NCBI GenBank assembly: GCA_022844275.1
Contig: JALHMB010000001.1
Coordinates: 310,001 to 374,000 of the forward strand
DNA: 64,000 bases
Reading direction: 5' to 3'
Origin: Hyphomicrobiaceae bacterium
GTDB lineage: Bacteria; Pseudomonadota; Alphaproteobacteria; Rhizobiales; Hyphomicrobiaceae
Positions 54,629 through 64,000 of the stretch are shown here, one piece after another (position 1 is the stretch's first letter; each line of letters begins with the position of its first letter). The position numbers were made by a program, and so were the translations under genes. Under the pieces are notes generated by a model. That model did not search any database. It saw only the letters and a program-made list of their open reading frames with translations, and was not told the DNA's origin.

Positions 54629-56524
54629 CTATTGGGTCGTTTCTAGACCCATGGCGCGTCGATAGACCGTCTGGTTGACGCTGTAGCCGAGCCGCGTCTG
54701 CAGCGCATTCACGTAAGCCGTGATGGCATCGCCCTGATACTGGCGTGAAAGCTCCTGGCGCAGCTTCGTCAATTGCTCGGGTGTCGCTGCCGGCGGATCG
54801 ACGATCGCACGCACGACAATGATCGTGCGTGACTTGCCATCCGCGCTCTCGACAGCCGCCGCAGCGCCCCGTGCCAGCGAGAATGCGCGTTGCACGGCTG
54901 CACGCGTCAGGCCATCCACCTGCTGGCTGCGCGTTACCGGTTGGGCGAGCTTGACCTCGATGCCAAGCTCCTTGGCGATGTCCTCGAGTGCCTCGCCCTT
55001 GTCGACACGCTCGACGATTTTCTGGCCGGCCGCATTCAGCGCCGTGCGACGCTCGCCCTCGATCCACGCCGTCTTGACCGCCTCCTGCACTTCCTCGAAG
55101 GGCTTCTGGCGCTCCGGCGTGACGCCGGCCACATCCACCCATGCATAGCCGCCGTCCGTGAGCTCGATGGCCTCACGATCGAGACCACTGCCGCCTTCGA
55201 AAGCGGAGGCGAGAATTCGCTGCGCATCTGGATTCTCGAGCGCCGGCTTGCCGTCGGGCGTCGTGCCCTGCTTGTCCGTCGCCTCGATCTCGATGAAAGG
55301 CACTTTGAGCTTTTCGGCAATCTCCTTGAGGCTGCCGCCACCGGCACGCGCATCGTCGACACGGTCATGCACATCCTGCATCTCGCGATTGACGCGCTCG
55401 CCGGCAATGCGATCGCGGATCTGCGCCTTGACCTCGTCGAACGTGCTTTGCTTGCCGGGTGTGATATCGGCAACGCGGACCAGAACTGTCGAGAACGTAC
55501 CCGTGACCGGCTCGGAGATCTGGCCCTTCTCGAGCTTGAAGGCAGCGGCGGCAATGGCGGGGTCGATCATCTCGGATTTGGCGAGATTGCCGAGATCGAG
55601 GTCGCTTTCCTTGAGCCCCAGCCCCTTGAGCCCCTCCTCGAAGGACGGCGCCGCCTTGAGCGCGGCGTGCGCCTTTTCGGCGGCAGCACGATCGGGGAAG
55701 GAAATCTGCTGGATGCGACGGCGCTCCGGCGTCGCGAAGGTGTCCTTCTCGCGCTCGTACATCGCCTTCATCTCTTCGTCGCTGACCGAGACCTGCTTGC
55801 GCATGTCGGCTTCAGTCAGGAGGATGAGCGGCACTTTTCGGAACTCGGGCGCAACGAAGCGCCGCTTGTTCTGCTCATAGTAAGCCTTGAGCTTGGCCTC
55901 ATCCGGCGCCTCGATCTTGGCGGAGGCTTCGGGATCGAGCGTCATGTGCGCGATCGTGCGCGTCTCGCCCTGGTAGCGGTGCAGGACCTGGAGCAGATAG
56001 TCCGGCGGTACGTTACCGGCGGCGAGCGTCTCGGTGAGCTGCTCGCGCACCTCATCGGCACGCCGCTCGGCGAAGTAGCGTTGCTCGCTGAGACCATTCT
56101 GGCGCAGAAGCTCAGTGAAGTAATTGCGGTCGAACTGCCCGCCGGCACCCTGGAAGGTCGGATCATTGCGGATCGCCTCCGCAATGCTGGCGTCCGAGAG
56201 ATAGAGGCCGAGCTCGCGCGCGTGCGTGTCGATCGCCGCTTTGCCGATGAGGGTAGAGATCACGCGCTGGTCGATGCCGAACTGACGCGCTTGCTCGACG
56301 GTGAGGCGCCGTCCGAACTGGCGCGAAAGCGCGCCGATCTCGAGCTGGAGCGCCTGCTGGAACTGATCCTGCGAGATCTCGGTGTTGCCGACCCGCGCGA
56401 GCGAGGTCTGGCCGCGGCCCGTGAAGACGTCGGCCACACCCCAGACGGCAAAGGCGATCACGAGAAGACCGATAAGCGCCTGGACGAAGATGCCTTTGAC
56501 GCCGCGTCTCAGTGCTTCCAGCAT
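54629..56524 (-). CDS. ppiD: PpiD-like periplasmic peptidyl-prolyl isomerase
   Basis: Membrane-anchored periplasmic foldase of 631 aa. The ATG at 56524 (AAGGA upstream) is chosen because the longer track ORF adds 85 unlikely residues. One membrane segment lies near the N-terminus (GIFVQALIGLLVIAFAVWGVADVF), then a SurA_N-like chaperone region (about residues 40-190; RVGNTEISQDQFQQAL) and a parvulin-type domain (about 240-370; TFATPERRRIQQISFPDRAAAEKAHAALK), with a second degenerate copy after it. It assists folding of exported proteins. Divergent from tpiA. Confidence 0.87.
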   Translation of the reverse strand: MLEALRRGVKGIFVQALIGLLVIAFAVWGVADVFTGRGQTSLARVGNTEISQDQFQQALQLEIGALSRQFGRRLTVEQARQFGIDQRVISTLIGKAAIDTHARELGLYLSDASIAEAIRNDPTFQGAGGQFDRNYFTELLRQNGLSEQRYFAERRADEVREQLTETLAAGNVPPDYLLQVLHRYQGETRTIAHMTLDPEASAKIEAPDEAKLKAYYEQNKRRFVAPEFRKVPLILLTEADMRKQVSVSDEEMKAMYEREKDTFATPERRRIQQISFPDRAAAEKAHAALKAAPSFEEGLKGLGLKESDLDLGNLAKSEMIDPAIAAAAFKLEKGQISEPVTGTFSTVLVRVADITPGKQSTFDEVKAQIRDRIAGERVNREMQDVHDRVDDARAGGGSLKEIAEKLKVPFIEIEATDKQGTTPDGKPALENPDAQRILASAFEGGSGLDREAIELTDGGYAWVDVAGVTPERQKPFEEVQEAVKTAWIEGERRTALNAAGQKIVERVDKGEALEDIAKELGIEVKLAQPVTRSQQVDGLTRAAVQRAFSLARGAAAAVESADGKSRTIIVVRAIVDPPAATPEQLTKLRQELSRQYQGDAITAYVNALQTRLGYSVNQTVYRRAMGLETTQ

Positions 56525-56754
56525 AGTCTCATCGATCCTTTTTGATGGGCGGCGCGGCTCAGCGCTCAGGCCGGATTGTTGTCCATATAGGCTGTGTGCG
56601 CGAAAGCGTCCACTTTCCGCGCCGGGCGGGGTGGATTTCGTTGCAGCGCAAGCGCTTGCCTGAAGTCTGGGCGCGGCCACATCGCCGGGGTTGAAACTGC
56701 CGAAGCCCCGCGATAGGCATGGCGGCAACCACGCGTGCGGGCAGCGAGGACAAC

Positions 56755-57507
56755 ATGACGGAAAGTGCGGTTCGGCCACTCGTGGCCGGCAACTGGAAAA
56801 TGAACGGCCTCACCGCCTCTCTTGCCGAAGCCGAGGCCATGGCCAAAGGGCTCGGCGCGGAAGCCGCGGATGTCCTGATCTGTCCGCCGGCGACATTGGT
56901 TGCAAAGCTCTCCGCGGCGCTCAATGGATCGCGCATTGCCGTCGGCGGCCAGGACTGCCACGCCAAGGCGAGCGGCGCCCACACGGGCGACATCTCGGCG
57001 GAAATGCTAAAGGACGCGGGCGCCTCCGCCGTGATCGTCGGTCACTCCGAGCGGCGCACCGATCATGGCGAGGGCGATGCCACGGTGCGAGCCAAGGCCG
57101 AGGCCGCCCATCGCGCCGGGCTCATCGCCATCGTCTGCGTCGGAGAAACGGCAGCCGAACGCCAGGCTGGCCAGACCCTCGCCGTCGTCACGCGCCAGCT
57201 CGCGGGATCGCTGCCCGAGGCCTGCCGCGCCACGGACACGATCGTCGCCTACGAGCCCGTGTGGGCCATCGGCACCGGCCTGACACCCACCGCGGCCGAC
57301 GTCGCAGAGGTGCATGGCGCCATCCGGACGGCTCTCGCGGCGCGCTTTCCGAGCGAAGGCAAGGCCATGCGGATCCTCTACGGCGGCTCGGTGAAGGCGT
57401 CGAATGCGAAGGAGCTGATGGCCGTCGCGAACGTGAACGGCGCCCTAGTCGGCGGCGCCAGCCTGAAGGCGGCGGACTTCCTCGGGATCATCGCCGCCTA
57501 CGCGTAG
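56755..57507 (+). CDS. tpiA: Triosephosphate isomerase
   Basis: Glycolytic/gluconeogenic enzyme interconverting dihydroxyacetone phosphate and glyceraldehyde 3-phosphate. It has 250 aa from the ATG preceded by GAGGA. Catalytic residues are visible: Lys in AGNWKMNG, His in VGHSERR, Glu in [11 protein letters not shown]; the phosphate-binding [12 protein letters not shown] is near the end. It starts the run tpiA - secreted protein - secG - pyrG. Confidence 0.96.
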   Translation: MTESAVRPLVAGNWKMNGLTASLAEAEAMAKGLGAEAADVLICPPATLVAKLSAALNGSRIAVGGQDCHAKASGAHTGDISAEMLKDAGASAVIVGHSERRTDHGEGDATVRAKAEAAHRAGLIAIVCVGETAAERQAGQTLAVVTRQLAGSLPEACRATDTIVAYEPVWAIGTGLTPTAADVAEVHGAIRTALAARFPSEGKAMRILYGGSVKASNAKELMAVANVNGALVGGASLKAADFLGIIAAYA

Positions 57508-57556
57508 AGACGCCCATGCCGACAAGTGCGCGGGCTAATGTGCGGGGTAAGTGCGA

Positions 57557-58249
57557 ATGAACGTGTTTCGATCGAGCTTCGGGGCGAAGCTCGCCCTGGT
57601 GCTCGCATTTCCATTGGGCGGCATTTCTCCCGCTGCCGCCGTGCCGCTCGACGCGCCGGCCTGCGAGCAGCTTCAGACACATCTCGACACGCTGCGCAAT
57701 GAAGGCGCCGCCGCCGACATGGCGCGCGGTCCGGAGTGGGCGCGCGCCAATCTGCCACTCGCACGTCTCCAGCGCATTGAAACACTGCTCGAGGTCGAGG
57801 AGCAGCTCAATTTCCGCTGCGGCCTCGCCAAGTCGCGGATAACGCTGCCGACAACGATCGAGGGCGGCGAGGAGGAAATTCCCGCCCCCGGAGAGGCGAC
57901 TGTCGAGGGGAATGCAGGCGGCGTGGCCCTACCCCAGCGGGCGCCGGCTGCCCAAAAGCGCCCAGCGGCGGCAGCAACCATAACGGTGCCGAAGACTCCG
58001 GCGCAGAACGCCCCTGCCGCAAAGGCTCCGGCCACAAGGCCCACGGCCCCAAAGGAGGCCGGGAAGAAGGCGGCCCCACCCCAGAAGGCGAGCGTGAAGG
58101 CCACAAAGCCGCCGGCGGAGGCGACCGAACCCAAGAAGGCACCGGCAAAGAAAAAGCAGTCACCAAAGACCGATGACGCCTATCGCCCGGCGCCGCGGCC
58201 GCCTCAGGCAACCGATAGCGGCGGGGCAGCCCTTGCTCCCCGGCAATAA
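57557..58249 (+). CDS. Secreted protein with Lys/Ala/Pro-rich tail, unknown function
   Basis: A 230-aa protein with a signal peptide (FGAKLALVLAFPLGGISPAAA). The first part of the mature chain (about residues 30-100) is compact and contains two cysteines (ACEQLQTHLDTLRNEG and LEVEEQLNFRCGLAKSR), which may pair. From about 105 on it is low-complexity and basic, with repeats of AAPKAP-, KKAAPPQK- and KKAPAKKK-like units, similar in composition to histone H1-like tails. Its place between tpiA and secG seems common in the order. Function unknown; the tail could bind peptidoglycan or other anions. The start could also be the GTG six bases earlier. Confidence 0.7.
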   Translation: MNVFRSSFGAKLALVLAFPLGGISPAAAVPLDAPACEQLQTHLDTLRNEGAAADMARGPEWARANLPLARLQRIETLLEVEEQLNFRCGLAKSRITLPTTIEGGEEEIPAPGEATVEGNAGGVALPQRAPAAQKRPAAAATITVPKTPAQNAPAAKAPATRPTAPKEAGKKAAPPQKASVKATKPPAEATEPKKAPAKKKQSPKTDDAYRPAPRPPQATDSGGAALAPRQ

Positions 58250-58404
58250 GCCCCAATCGGCCGCAGCAGAGGTGGTGGCAGTTCTCGTCGACATGGTGTA
58301 GACCACCCCCCGGAATTCGTCCCGGGGATTTGGCCCCCGACCCAACGACACCTATATCGGGCTTTGAGGCGGCCGGCGGCGCGGGCGCACGACAACGAGG
58401 CATT

Positions 58405-58488
58405 TAGTGTGATGATCGAGAAATTCGCCACATCTCGCGGCGCGGCGCCGAGCGAATTTCTCGATCTGAACCACACTAAGAGATTTGA
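58405..58488. repeat. Long inverted repeat 1 upstream of secG
   Basis: TAGTGTGATGATCGAGAAATTCG (58405-58427) pairs with CGAATTTCTCGAT...ACACTA (58453-58488): 13 perfect inner pairs (ATCGAGAAATTCG) and paired TAGTGTG/CACACTA ends, with a few unpaired bases between. It encloses a GC-rich centre. It has the same terminal hexamers as the next repeat. Confidence 0.75.
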
Positions 58489-58493
58489 GATCC

Positions 58494-58569
58494 TAGTGTC
58501 CCTATTGATTCCGAAGTTCGCTCGGGACACCAGCATCGATGTTAGGCGAACTTCGGAATCGGGACACTA
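58494..58569. repeat. Long inverted repeat 2 ending at the secG start codon
   Basis: TAGTGTCCC-TATT-GATTCCGAAGTTCGC on the left pairs with GCGAACTTCGGAATCGGGACACTA on the right; only the TATT insertion breaks the pairing. The right arm ends one base before the secG ATG, so the ribosome-binding region lies inside the arm. Either an RNA hairpin over the start or a small palindromic element. Confidence 0.8.
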
Positions 58570-58570
58570 G

Positions 58571-58975
58571 ATGGCAACGGTACTGCTGGTCATACACCTG
58601 ATGATCGCCGCGGCGCTCTGCGCGGTCGTCCTGCTGCAGCGCTCGGAAGGCGGCGCGCTCGGGATCGGCAGTAGCGGAGGCGCCGGCGGCTTCATGACCG
58701 GTCGTGGGACCGCCAACATGCTGACGCGGGTGACGGCGGGCCTCGCCGCAGCATTCTTCGTCACCTCGATCAGCCTTACGCTGATCGCCCAGCACAACCG
58801 GCGTGGCGCTTCGCCGCTCGACCGGCCGGCGGCAACGGCGCCCGCGGTTCCTGGCACGGGCGCTCCTGCAGCACCGGCAACGGGCGGATCGGCGCCGGCA
58901 ACGGGTGGCGGCGGACTGCTCGACAGCCTTCAGCAGGGACGCCAGCAGCTCCCGTCTGTGCCGTCGAACCGCTAG
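58571..58975 (+). CDS. secG: Preprotein translocase subunit SecG
   Basis: Small membrane subunit of the SecYEG channel, 134 aa. Two hydrophobic segments (TVLLVIHLMIAAALCAVVLL and LAAAFFVTSISLTLIA) flank the family motif LQRSEGGALGIGSSGGAGGFMTGRGTANMLTR. The C-terminal tail is Gly/Ala/Pro-rich, as in many alphaproteobacterial SecG proteins. It lies directly after a long palindrome that abuts its start codon and is followed by a terminator and pyrG. Confidence 0.92.
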   Translation: MATVLLVIHLMIAAALCAVVLLQRSEGGALGIGSSGGAGGFMTGRGTANMLTRVTAGLAAAFFVTSISLTLIAQHNRRGASPLDRPAATAPAVPGTGAPAAPATGGSAPATGGGGLLDSLQQGRQQLPSVPSNR

Positions 58976-58996
58976 TTGAGATCGAAGAACACTCCG

Positions 58997-59026
58997 CTGC
59001 GACCACCTAAGGTCGCAGACGTTTTT
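58997..59026 (+). terminator. Intrinsic terminator after secG
   Basis: CTGCGACC-ACCTAA-GGTCGCAG stem of 8 base pairs followed by ACGTTTTTA, about 20 bases after the secG stop. Confidence 0.75.
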
Positions 59027-59047
59027 AGTGTGAGCTGTGGATGGACA

Positions 59048-59072
59048 GGGCCGGTGTCATGAACGCCGGCCC
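59048..59072 (+). other. Stem-loop in the pyrG leader
   Basis: GGGCCGG and CCGGCCC flank TGTCATGAACG about 35 bases before pyrG. It has no T-run, so it may be a structured leader or a remnant; no known CTP-sensing element is recognised. Confidence 0.4.
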
Positions 59073-59099
59073 GAATCATGTGGAAAGCGAGTAAGGTAA

Positions 59100-60734
<1,635 letters not shown>

Positions 60735-60808
60735 TCTCTGCGAACGGAAGAGTTCGCCCTCACACGCGTTATTCTGATGCCCTCAAGCGCGCAGCGAGGC
60801 TGTAGACG

Positions 60809-61555
60809 ATGCTTGCCGACCTGACGCTGGCTGAACTTGCCGTCATCGCCGTGACAGCCTTCGGCGCGCAGATCATCGGCGGGCTCGCGGGCTATGGCAC
60901 GGGCCTACTCATGCCGTTGGTGCTCGTGCCCATGATCGGTGCACCGGCGGTCGTTCCCGTGATCGGCCTCAGCGCCATCATCACCAACCTCACGCGGGTC
61001 GCGGCTTTCCGCGAGGCCCTCGATACCCGCAAGACCATCGTCGTCACGCTCATCGCGTTCCCATTCGCGGCGCTCAGCGCATGGGGTTACACACGGCTCT
61101 CCGGCAAAGGCGCCGAGATCCTCATCGGCATCATGCTGATCGTGCTGGTCCCAGTGCGTCGGATCTTCGAGCACTTGAAGCTGAGGCTCAGCGAGCGCGG
61201 GCTCGCCTATGCCGCGGCACCCTACGGCCTCATCATGGGCGGAACATCCGGCGCGGGCGTCATGCTCCTCTCGATGCTCATGTCGACGGGCCTCGTCGGC
61301 ACGCAGGTCATCGCGACGGACGCGGCGATCTCATTCCTGCTCGGGTTCGTGAAGACCGGTGTGTTTGCCGGCTTCGGCGCGCTCAATCTCAAGCTCATCG
61401 TTGTCGCGCTCATCATCGGCGTCATGGCGACGCCGGGAACGCTGACGGCGAAGTGGATGATCCGGCGCTTCTCCGCGCAGTTCCACACGCTCATTCTCGA
61501 GATCGCGATCCTCCTCGGTGGCGCGCTGCTCGCCTGGCGGGCTTTCGCAAGCTGA
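60809..61555 (+). CDS. TSUP (TauE/SafE) family permease
   Basis: Membrane protein of 248 aa with about eight hydrophobic segments. It contains AFGAQIIGGLAGYGTGLLMPLVLVP in the first half and APYGLIMGGTSGAGVMLLSMLM with DAAISFLLGFVKTGVFAGFG in the second, the paired Gly-rich repeats of the TauE/SafE family. Family members export sulfite, sulfoacetate or related anions; the substrate here is unknown. The stop codon is followed by repeat copy B. Confidence 0.85.
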   Translation: MLADLTLAELAVIAVTAFGAQIIGGLAGYGTGLLMPLVLVPMIGAPAVVPVIGLSAIITNLTRVAAFREALDTRKTIVVTLIAFPFAALSAWGYTRLSGKGAEILIGIMLIVLVPVRRIFEHLKLRLSERGLAYAAAPYGLIMGGTSGAGVMLLSMLMSTGLVGTQVIATDAAISFLLGFVKTGVFAGFGALNLKLIVVALIIGVMATPGTLTAKWMIRRFSAQFHTLILEIAILLGGALLAWRAFAS

Positions 61556-61560
61556 GATGT

Positions 61561-61640
61561 GTCGCGCCTTCGGCGCGGGCGAGGGCTAGCACTCGCGCTC
61601 CCAACCGGGGGACACCCCCGGAGCCCCCGCCTTTTTGAAA
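61561..61640 (+). repeat. Dispersed hairpin element, copy B
   Basis: Six bases after the TSUP stop: CGCGCCTTCGGCGCG, GCGAGGGCTAGCACTCGC, CCGGGGG-ACA-CCCCCGG, CCCCCGCCTTTTTGAAA. The third stem keeps pairing although its bases differ from those of copies A and C. Confidence 0.8.
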
Positions 61641-61669
61641 TTTGGAGCGTGCCGCGAGCGCGACAGGTC

Positions 61670-61784
61670 CCTTCTCCCCGTTCTTACGGGGAGAAGGTTA
61701 GGATGAGGGGCGGGAACTTGCGCTGACGTTTGCGTATGCCGCCGCCCCTCACCCTCGCCCTCTCCCCGCACGCAGGGAGAGGGG
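61670..61784. repeat. REP-like doublet
   Basis: Two hairpins in opposite orientation: CCTTCTCCCCG/CGGGGAGAAGG (61670-61697) and CCCTCTCCC/GGGAGAGGG (61758-61783). They are joined by complementary GAGGGGCGG (61705-61713) and CCGCCCCTC (61742-61750). This is the layout of a REP pair (BIME-like) between convergent genes; the CTCTCCCC core recurs at 34.8 kb. Confidence 0.75.
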
Positions 61785-61818
61785 ATTCTGGTGCGCTCGC
61801 GACAAGCACTTCGATCAT

Positions 61819-61897
61819 AAAGGCGGGTGGGTTTCGGGAGGGTGTCCCTCCCGATTGGGGTCAGGGGCGAAAGCCCCGTCGCGCCGCGAGGCGCGAG
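61819..61897 (-). repeat. Dispersed hairpin element, copy C
   Basis: Minus-strand orientation, starting directly after the pntB stop: CGCGCCTCGCGGCGCG, then GGGGC-TTTC-GCCCC in place of the GAGGGC hairpin, then CGGGAGGG-ACA-CCCTCCCG, then CCACCCGCCTTT. With copy B and the REP doublet it fills the convergent 342-base space 61556-61897. Confidence 0.8.
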
Positions 61898-63310
61898 CTA
61901 GTTATGCATCGACTTGGCGATTTCTTCCGTCATCTTCTTCGCGTCGCCGAGCAGCATCATGGTGTTGTCGCGATAAAAAAGCGGATTGTCGATGCCGGCA
62001 TAGCCACTCGCGAGCGAGCGCTTGTTGAACATGACCGTGCCGGCCTTCCACACCTGCAGCACCGGCATGCCGTAGATCGGCGAGGACTTGTCCTCCTCGG
62101 CGGCCGGGTTGGTCACGTCGTTGGCGCCGATGACGTAGGCAATGTCCGCCTGCGCGAACTCGGAGTTGATGTCCTCGAGCTCGAAGACCTCGTCGTAGGG
62201 CACGTTGGCTTCCGCGAGCAGCACGTTCATGTGGCCGGGCATGCGGCCCGCGACGGGATGGATCGCGTACTTCACCTCGACACCGGCGGCCTTTAGCGTA
62301 TCCGCCATCTCGCGGAGCGCGTGCTGCGCTTGCGCGACGGCCATGCCGTAACCTGGCACGATGATCACCTTGCCGGCGTTCTTCATGAGGAAGGCCGCAT
62401 CCTCGGCCGAGCCGAGCTTAACCGGGCGCTGCTCGGTCTCGCCGCCTGCCGGGCCTGCAACCTCACCACCGAAGCCGCCCGCGATCACCGATAGGAACGC
62501 GCGATTCATGCCGCGGCACATGATGTAGGAGAGGATCGCGCCCGAGGAGCCGACGAGTGCACCGGTGATGATGAGTGCGACGTTGCCAACCGTGAAGCCG
62601 ATGCCGGCGGCCGCCCAGCCCGAATAGGAGTTCAGCATCGACACGACGACGGGCATGTCGGCGCCGCCGATCGGGATGATGAGCAGGATGCCGAAGGCGA
62701 GGGCGAGGATCGTGATCAGCCAGAAGAGCCACGCCGAGCCGCCGGACTGCGTGAACTGATAGACGAGGAAGAACAACACGAGGCCGAGCGCGCCATTGAT
62801 GACGTGGCGCATGGGCAGCAGAATGGGCTTCCCCGACATGCGGCCCGAGAGCTTGGCGAAGGCGATGACGGAGCCGGTGAACGTGACCGCGCCAATCGCG
62901 ACCCCGAGCGACATTTCGAGGAGGCTCGAGGGGAAGATGAAGCCCGTAGCATCCGAGATGCCGAAGGCCGTCGGCGCGTAGAGAGCGGCGGCCGCAACGA
63001 AGACGGCAGCGAGACCGACCAGCGAGTGGAACGCCGCGACCAGCTCCGGCATCATCGTCATGGGGATCGTGCGCGCCGTGTAGGCGCCGATCGCACCGCC
63101 GATGCCGATGCCGGCGATTATCAGGAACCAGGTGAAGAAGCTGTTGGAGGACTGGATGAGCGCGAGCGTCGTGACGATCGCGATGCCCATGCCGATCATG
63201 CCGAACATATTGCCGGAGCGTGACGTCTCCGGGCTCGAGAGGCCGCGCAGCGCGAGGATGAAGAGGACGCCCGAGACCAGGTAGAGCAGGGCGGCGGCGT
63301 TGGCACTCAT
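61898..63310 (-). CDS. pntB: NAD(P) transhydrogenase subunit beta
   Basis: Membrane plus NADP-binding subunit of the proton-translocating transhydrogenase, which uses the proton-motive force to reduce NADP with NADH. It has 470 aa. About nine membrane segments (residues 1-260) include FHSLVGLAAVFVA; the NADP-binding domain III (about 295-470) has VIIVPGYGMAVAQAQHAL, HPVAGRMPGHMNVLLAEA, VIGANDVTNPAA and GMPVLQVWKA. Its start overlaps the small upstream gene by four bases (ATGA). Confidence 0.95.
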   Translation of the reverse strand: MSANAAALLYLVSGVLFILALRGLSSPETSRSGNMFGMIGMGIAIVTTLALIQSSNSFFTWFLIIAGIGIGGAIGAYTARTIPMTMMPELVAAFHSLVGLAAVFVAAAALYAPTAFGISDATGFIFPSSLLEMSLGVAIGAVTFTGSVIAFAKLSGRMSGKPILLPMRHVINGALGLVLFFLVYQFTQSGGSAWLFWLITILALAFGILLIIPIGGADMPVVVSMLNSYSGWAAAGIGFTVGNVALIITGALVGSSGAILSYIMCRGMNRAFLSVIAGGFGGEVAGPAGGETEQRPVKLGSAEDAAFLMKNAGKVIIVPGYGMAVAQAQHALREMADTLKAAGVEVKYAIHPVAGRMPGHMNVLLAEANVPYDEVFELEDINSEFAQADIAYVIGANDVTNPAAEEDKSSPIYGMPVLQVWKAGTVMFNKRSLASGYAGIDNPLFYRDNTMMLLGDAKKMTEEIAKSMHN

Positions 63311-63612
63311 GGTTTCATCCTGCTGAGAAACGTCATCAAGCGGCTGGGAATTGGAAGCTCGGCAAGTGCCTTCTCTGCGGCTTGCCTGAGCTCGATCTCA
63401 TCGGCCTCGTAGGTGCTGTTGAGATCACGGAGCGCAGGATCGGGGCAGTAGGCCTCGACAACGAAGAACAGCGTTTCGATGGCCGGCGGGGCAGGCACAT
63501 GGTCGCGATCGGTCGCGTGCCAAAGCTCGAAGAATCGATCGTGGAACGCCGCTGCATCCATGCGGCCTCCCACGAAATCGCGAACGAGCATATGCCAGCG
63601 CCCATCTCTCAC
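63307..63612 (-). CDS. Colicin-immunity-like small protein inside the pnt operon
   Basis: A 101-aa acidic protein that starts at GTG overlapping the pntAb stop (GTGA), with GAAGG upstream, and ends overlapping the pntB start (ATGA). The sequence [39 protein letters not shown] and [16 protein letters not shown] resembles the colicin-D-immunity-like helical family (bacterial self-protective colicin-like immunity). No toxin gene is visible. Both overlaps argue that it is translated with the transhydrogenase; it may have been recruited as an assembly factor, or be a hitch-hiking immunity gene. The family call is from pattern memory. Confidence 0.65.
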   Translation of the reverse strand: MRDGRWHMLVRDFVGGRMDAAAFHDRFFELWHATDRDHVPAPPAIETLFFVVEAYCPDPALRDLNSTYEADEIELRQAAEKALAELPIPSRLMTFLSRMKP

Positions 63613-64000
63613 TTCTTTTCCTTCTTCTTGTACATCGCGAGCATGCGCTGCGTGACAAGGAAGCCGCCGAAGATGTTGACCGAGGCCATCACCAGCGCGA
63701 GGAAGCCGAAGAATTTCGCCAGGATCGAACCCTCAGCTATGAAGCTCACGCCGACCGCAAGCAGCGCGCCGACGACGATCACCGAGGAGATGGCGTTGGT
63801 GACGCTCATGAGCGGCGTATGCAGAGCCGGCGTGACGCTCCAAACGACGAAGTAGCCAACGAAGATCGCGATCACAAAGACCATAAGCTGGTAGACGAAC
63901 GGGCTGACGTCACCGCCGCCGGCGGCGAGAGCTGGCGTAGCGGAAAGCGCAAGCATTGATGCGGCCGCAAACAAACCAATGCGCTTAATCCTCTCCCCCC
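63609..64000 (-). CDS. pntAb: NAD(P) transhydrogenase subunit alpha part 2 (PntAb), 5' end at window edge
   Basis: Small membrane subunit of the split transhydrogenase. Three hydrophobic segments follow a signal-like N-terminus ([14 protein letters not shown]): [47 protein letters not shown] matches the PntA C-terminal membrane domain. The track starts at a TTG (63974), but the frame is open to the window end, and residues such as [10 protein letters not shown] ahead of it look like the n-region of the signal, so the true start probably lies outside. pntAa should follow upstream. Confidence 0.88.
   Translation of the reverse strand, partial: GERIKRIGLFAAASMLALSATPALAAGGGDVSPFVYQLMVFVIAIFVGYFVVWSVTPALHTPLMSVTNAISSVIVVGALLAVGVSFIAEGSILAKFFGFLALVMASVNIFGGFLVTQRMLAMYKKKEKK

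Overview
The window is high-GC, densely coded chromosomal DNA from an alphaproteobacterium, most likely of the order Hyphomicrobiales (Rhizobiales). This rests on alphaproteobacterial-type AddB/AddA followed by trxA, a BcsS-type barrel protein, a DUF1194 protein, a proton-translocating transhydrogenase split into PntAb and PntB, the run dgt-argS-SPOR-nagZ-scpA-scpB, and ppiD/tpiA/secG/pyrG close together. I see no phage, insertion sequence, CRISPR array, rRNA or tRNA. Most of it is core genome with small accessory pieces between. Two genes run off the window: addB at the left edge and pntAb at the right edge.

Layout. 1-6.6 kb: double-strand-break repair (addB, addA) and thioredoxin. 6.7-10 kb, minus strand: a secreted DUF1194 protein, a GyrI-like ligand-binding protein, a nitroreductase and a family-4-like uracil-DNA glycosylase. 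10.2-11.9 kb: ETF-ubiquinone oxidoreductase. 12-14.7 kb, minus: an HExxH lipoprotein, an FtsB-like protein and BcsS. 14.9-17.4 kb: trmB, a TetR regulator and a divergent enolase-superfamily enzyme. 17.5-19.7 kb: a TonB-dependent heme-type receptor. 20-25 kb: pepA, recQ, a cupin and a DedA-like protein. 25-28.1 kb: a TRAP transporter. 28.3-34.8 kb: an unusual ROK protein, trpS, a universal stress protein, an Nfu-type Fe-S carrier, a RutE-like reductase, tsaB-rimI and a NIPSNAP protein. 34.8-40.5 kb: acyl-CoA synthetase with an MFS carrier, and a rhodanese-ChrB/ChrA chromate pair. 40.5-45 kb: malic enzyme, an SDR and an MFS transporter. 45-54.1 kb: a long minus-strand run (dgt, argS, SPOR protein, nagZ, scpA, scpB, ABC ATPase, MFS). 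54.3-61.6 kb: erpA, a PpiD-like foldase, tpiA, a secreted basic-tailed protein, secG, pyrG and a TSUP permease. 61.9-64 kb: pntB, a small colicin-immunity-like gene and pntAb.

Three things stand out. First, a family of dispersed, structured intergenic elements (copies at about 11.9, 43.7, 49.1, 61.6 and 61.9 kb) starts right after stop codons. It has successive GC hairpins, a GGG-ACA-CCC type hairpin with compensatory changes between copies, and a CCCGCC-T-run end. Second, the ROK-family protein at 28.3-29.4 kb has its motifs in circularly permuted order: the adenosine motif and C-terminal segment come before the phosphate-1 motif, and the protein ends just after phosphate-2. Third, two long palindromes with TAGTGT...ACACTA ends sit in tandem directly before secG, the second ending one base before the start codon. 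Smaller points include a UDG that lacks the usual Fe-S cysteines, an immunity-like gene translationally linked into the pnt operon, and an uncharacterised HExxH lipoprotein.
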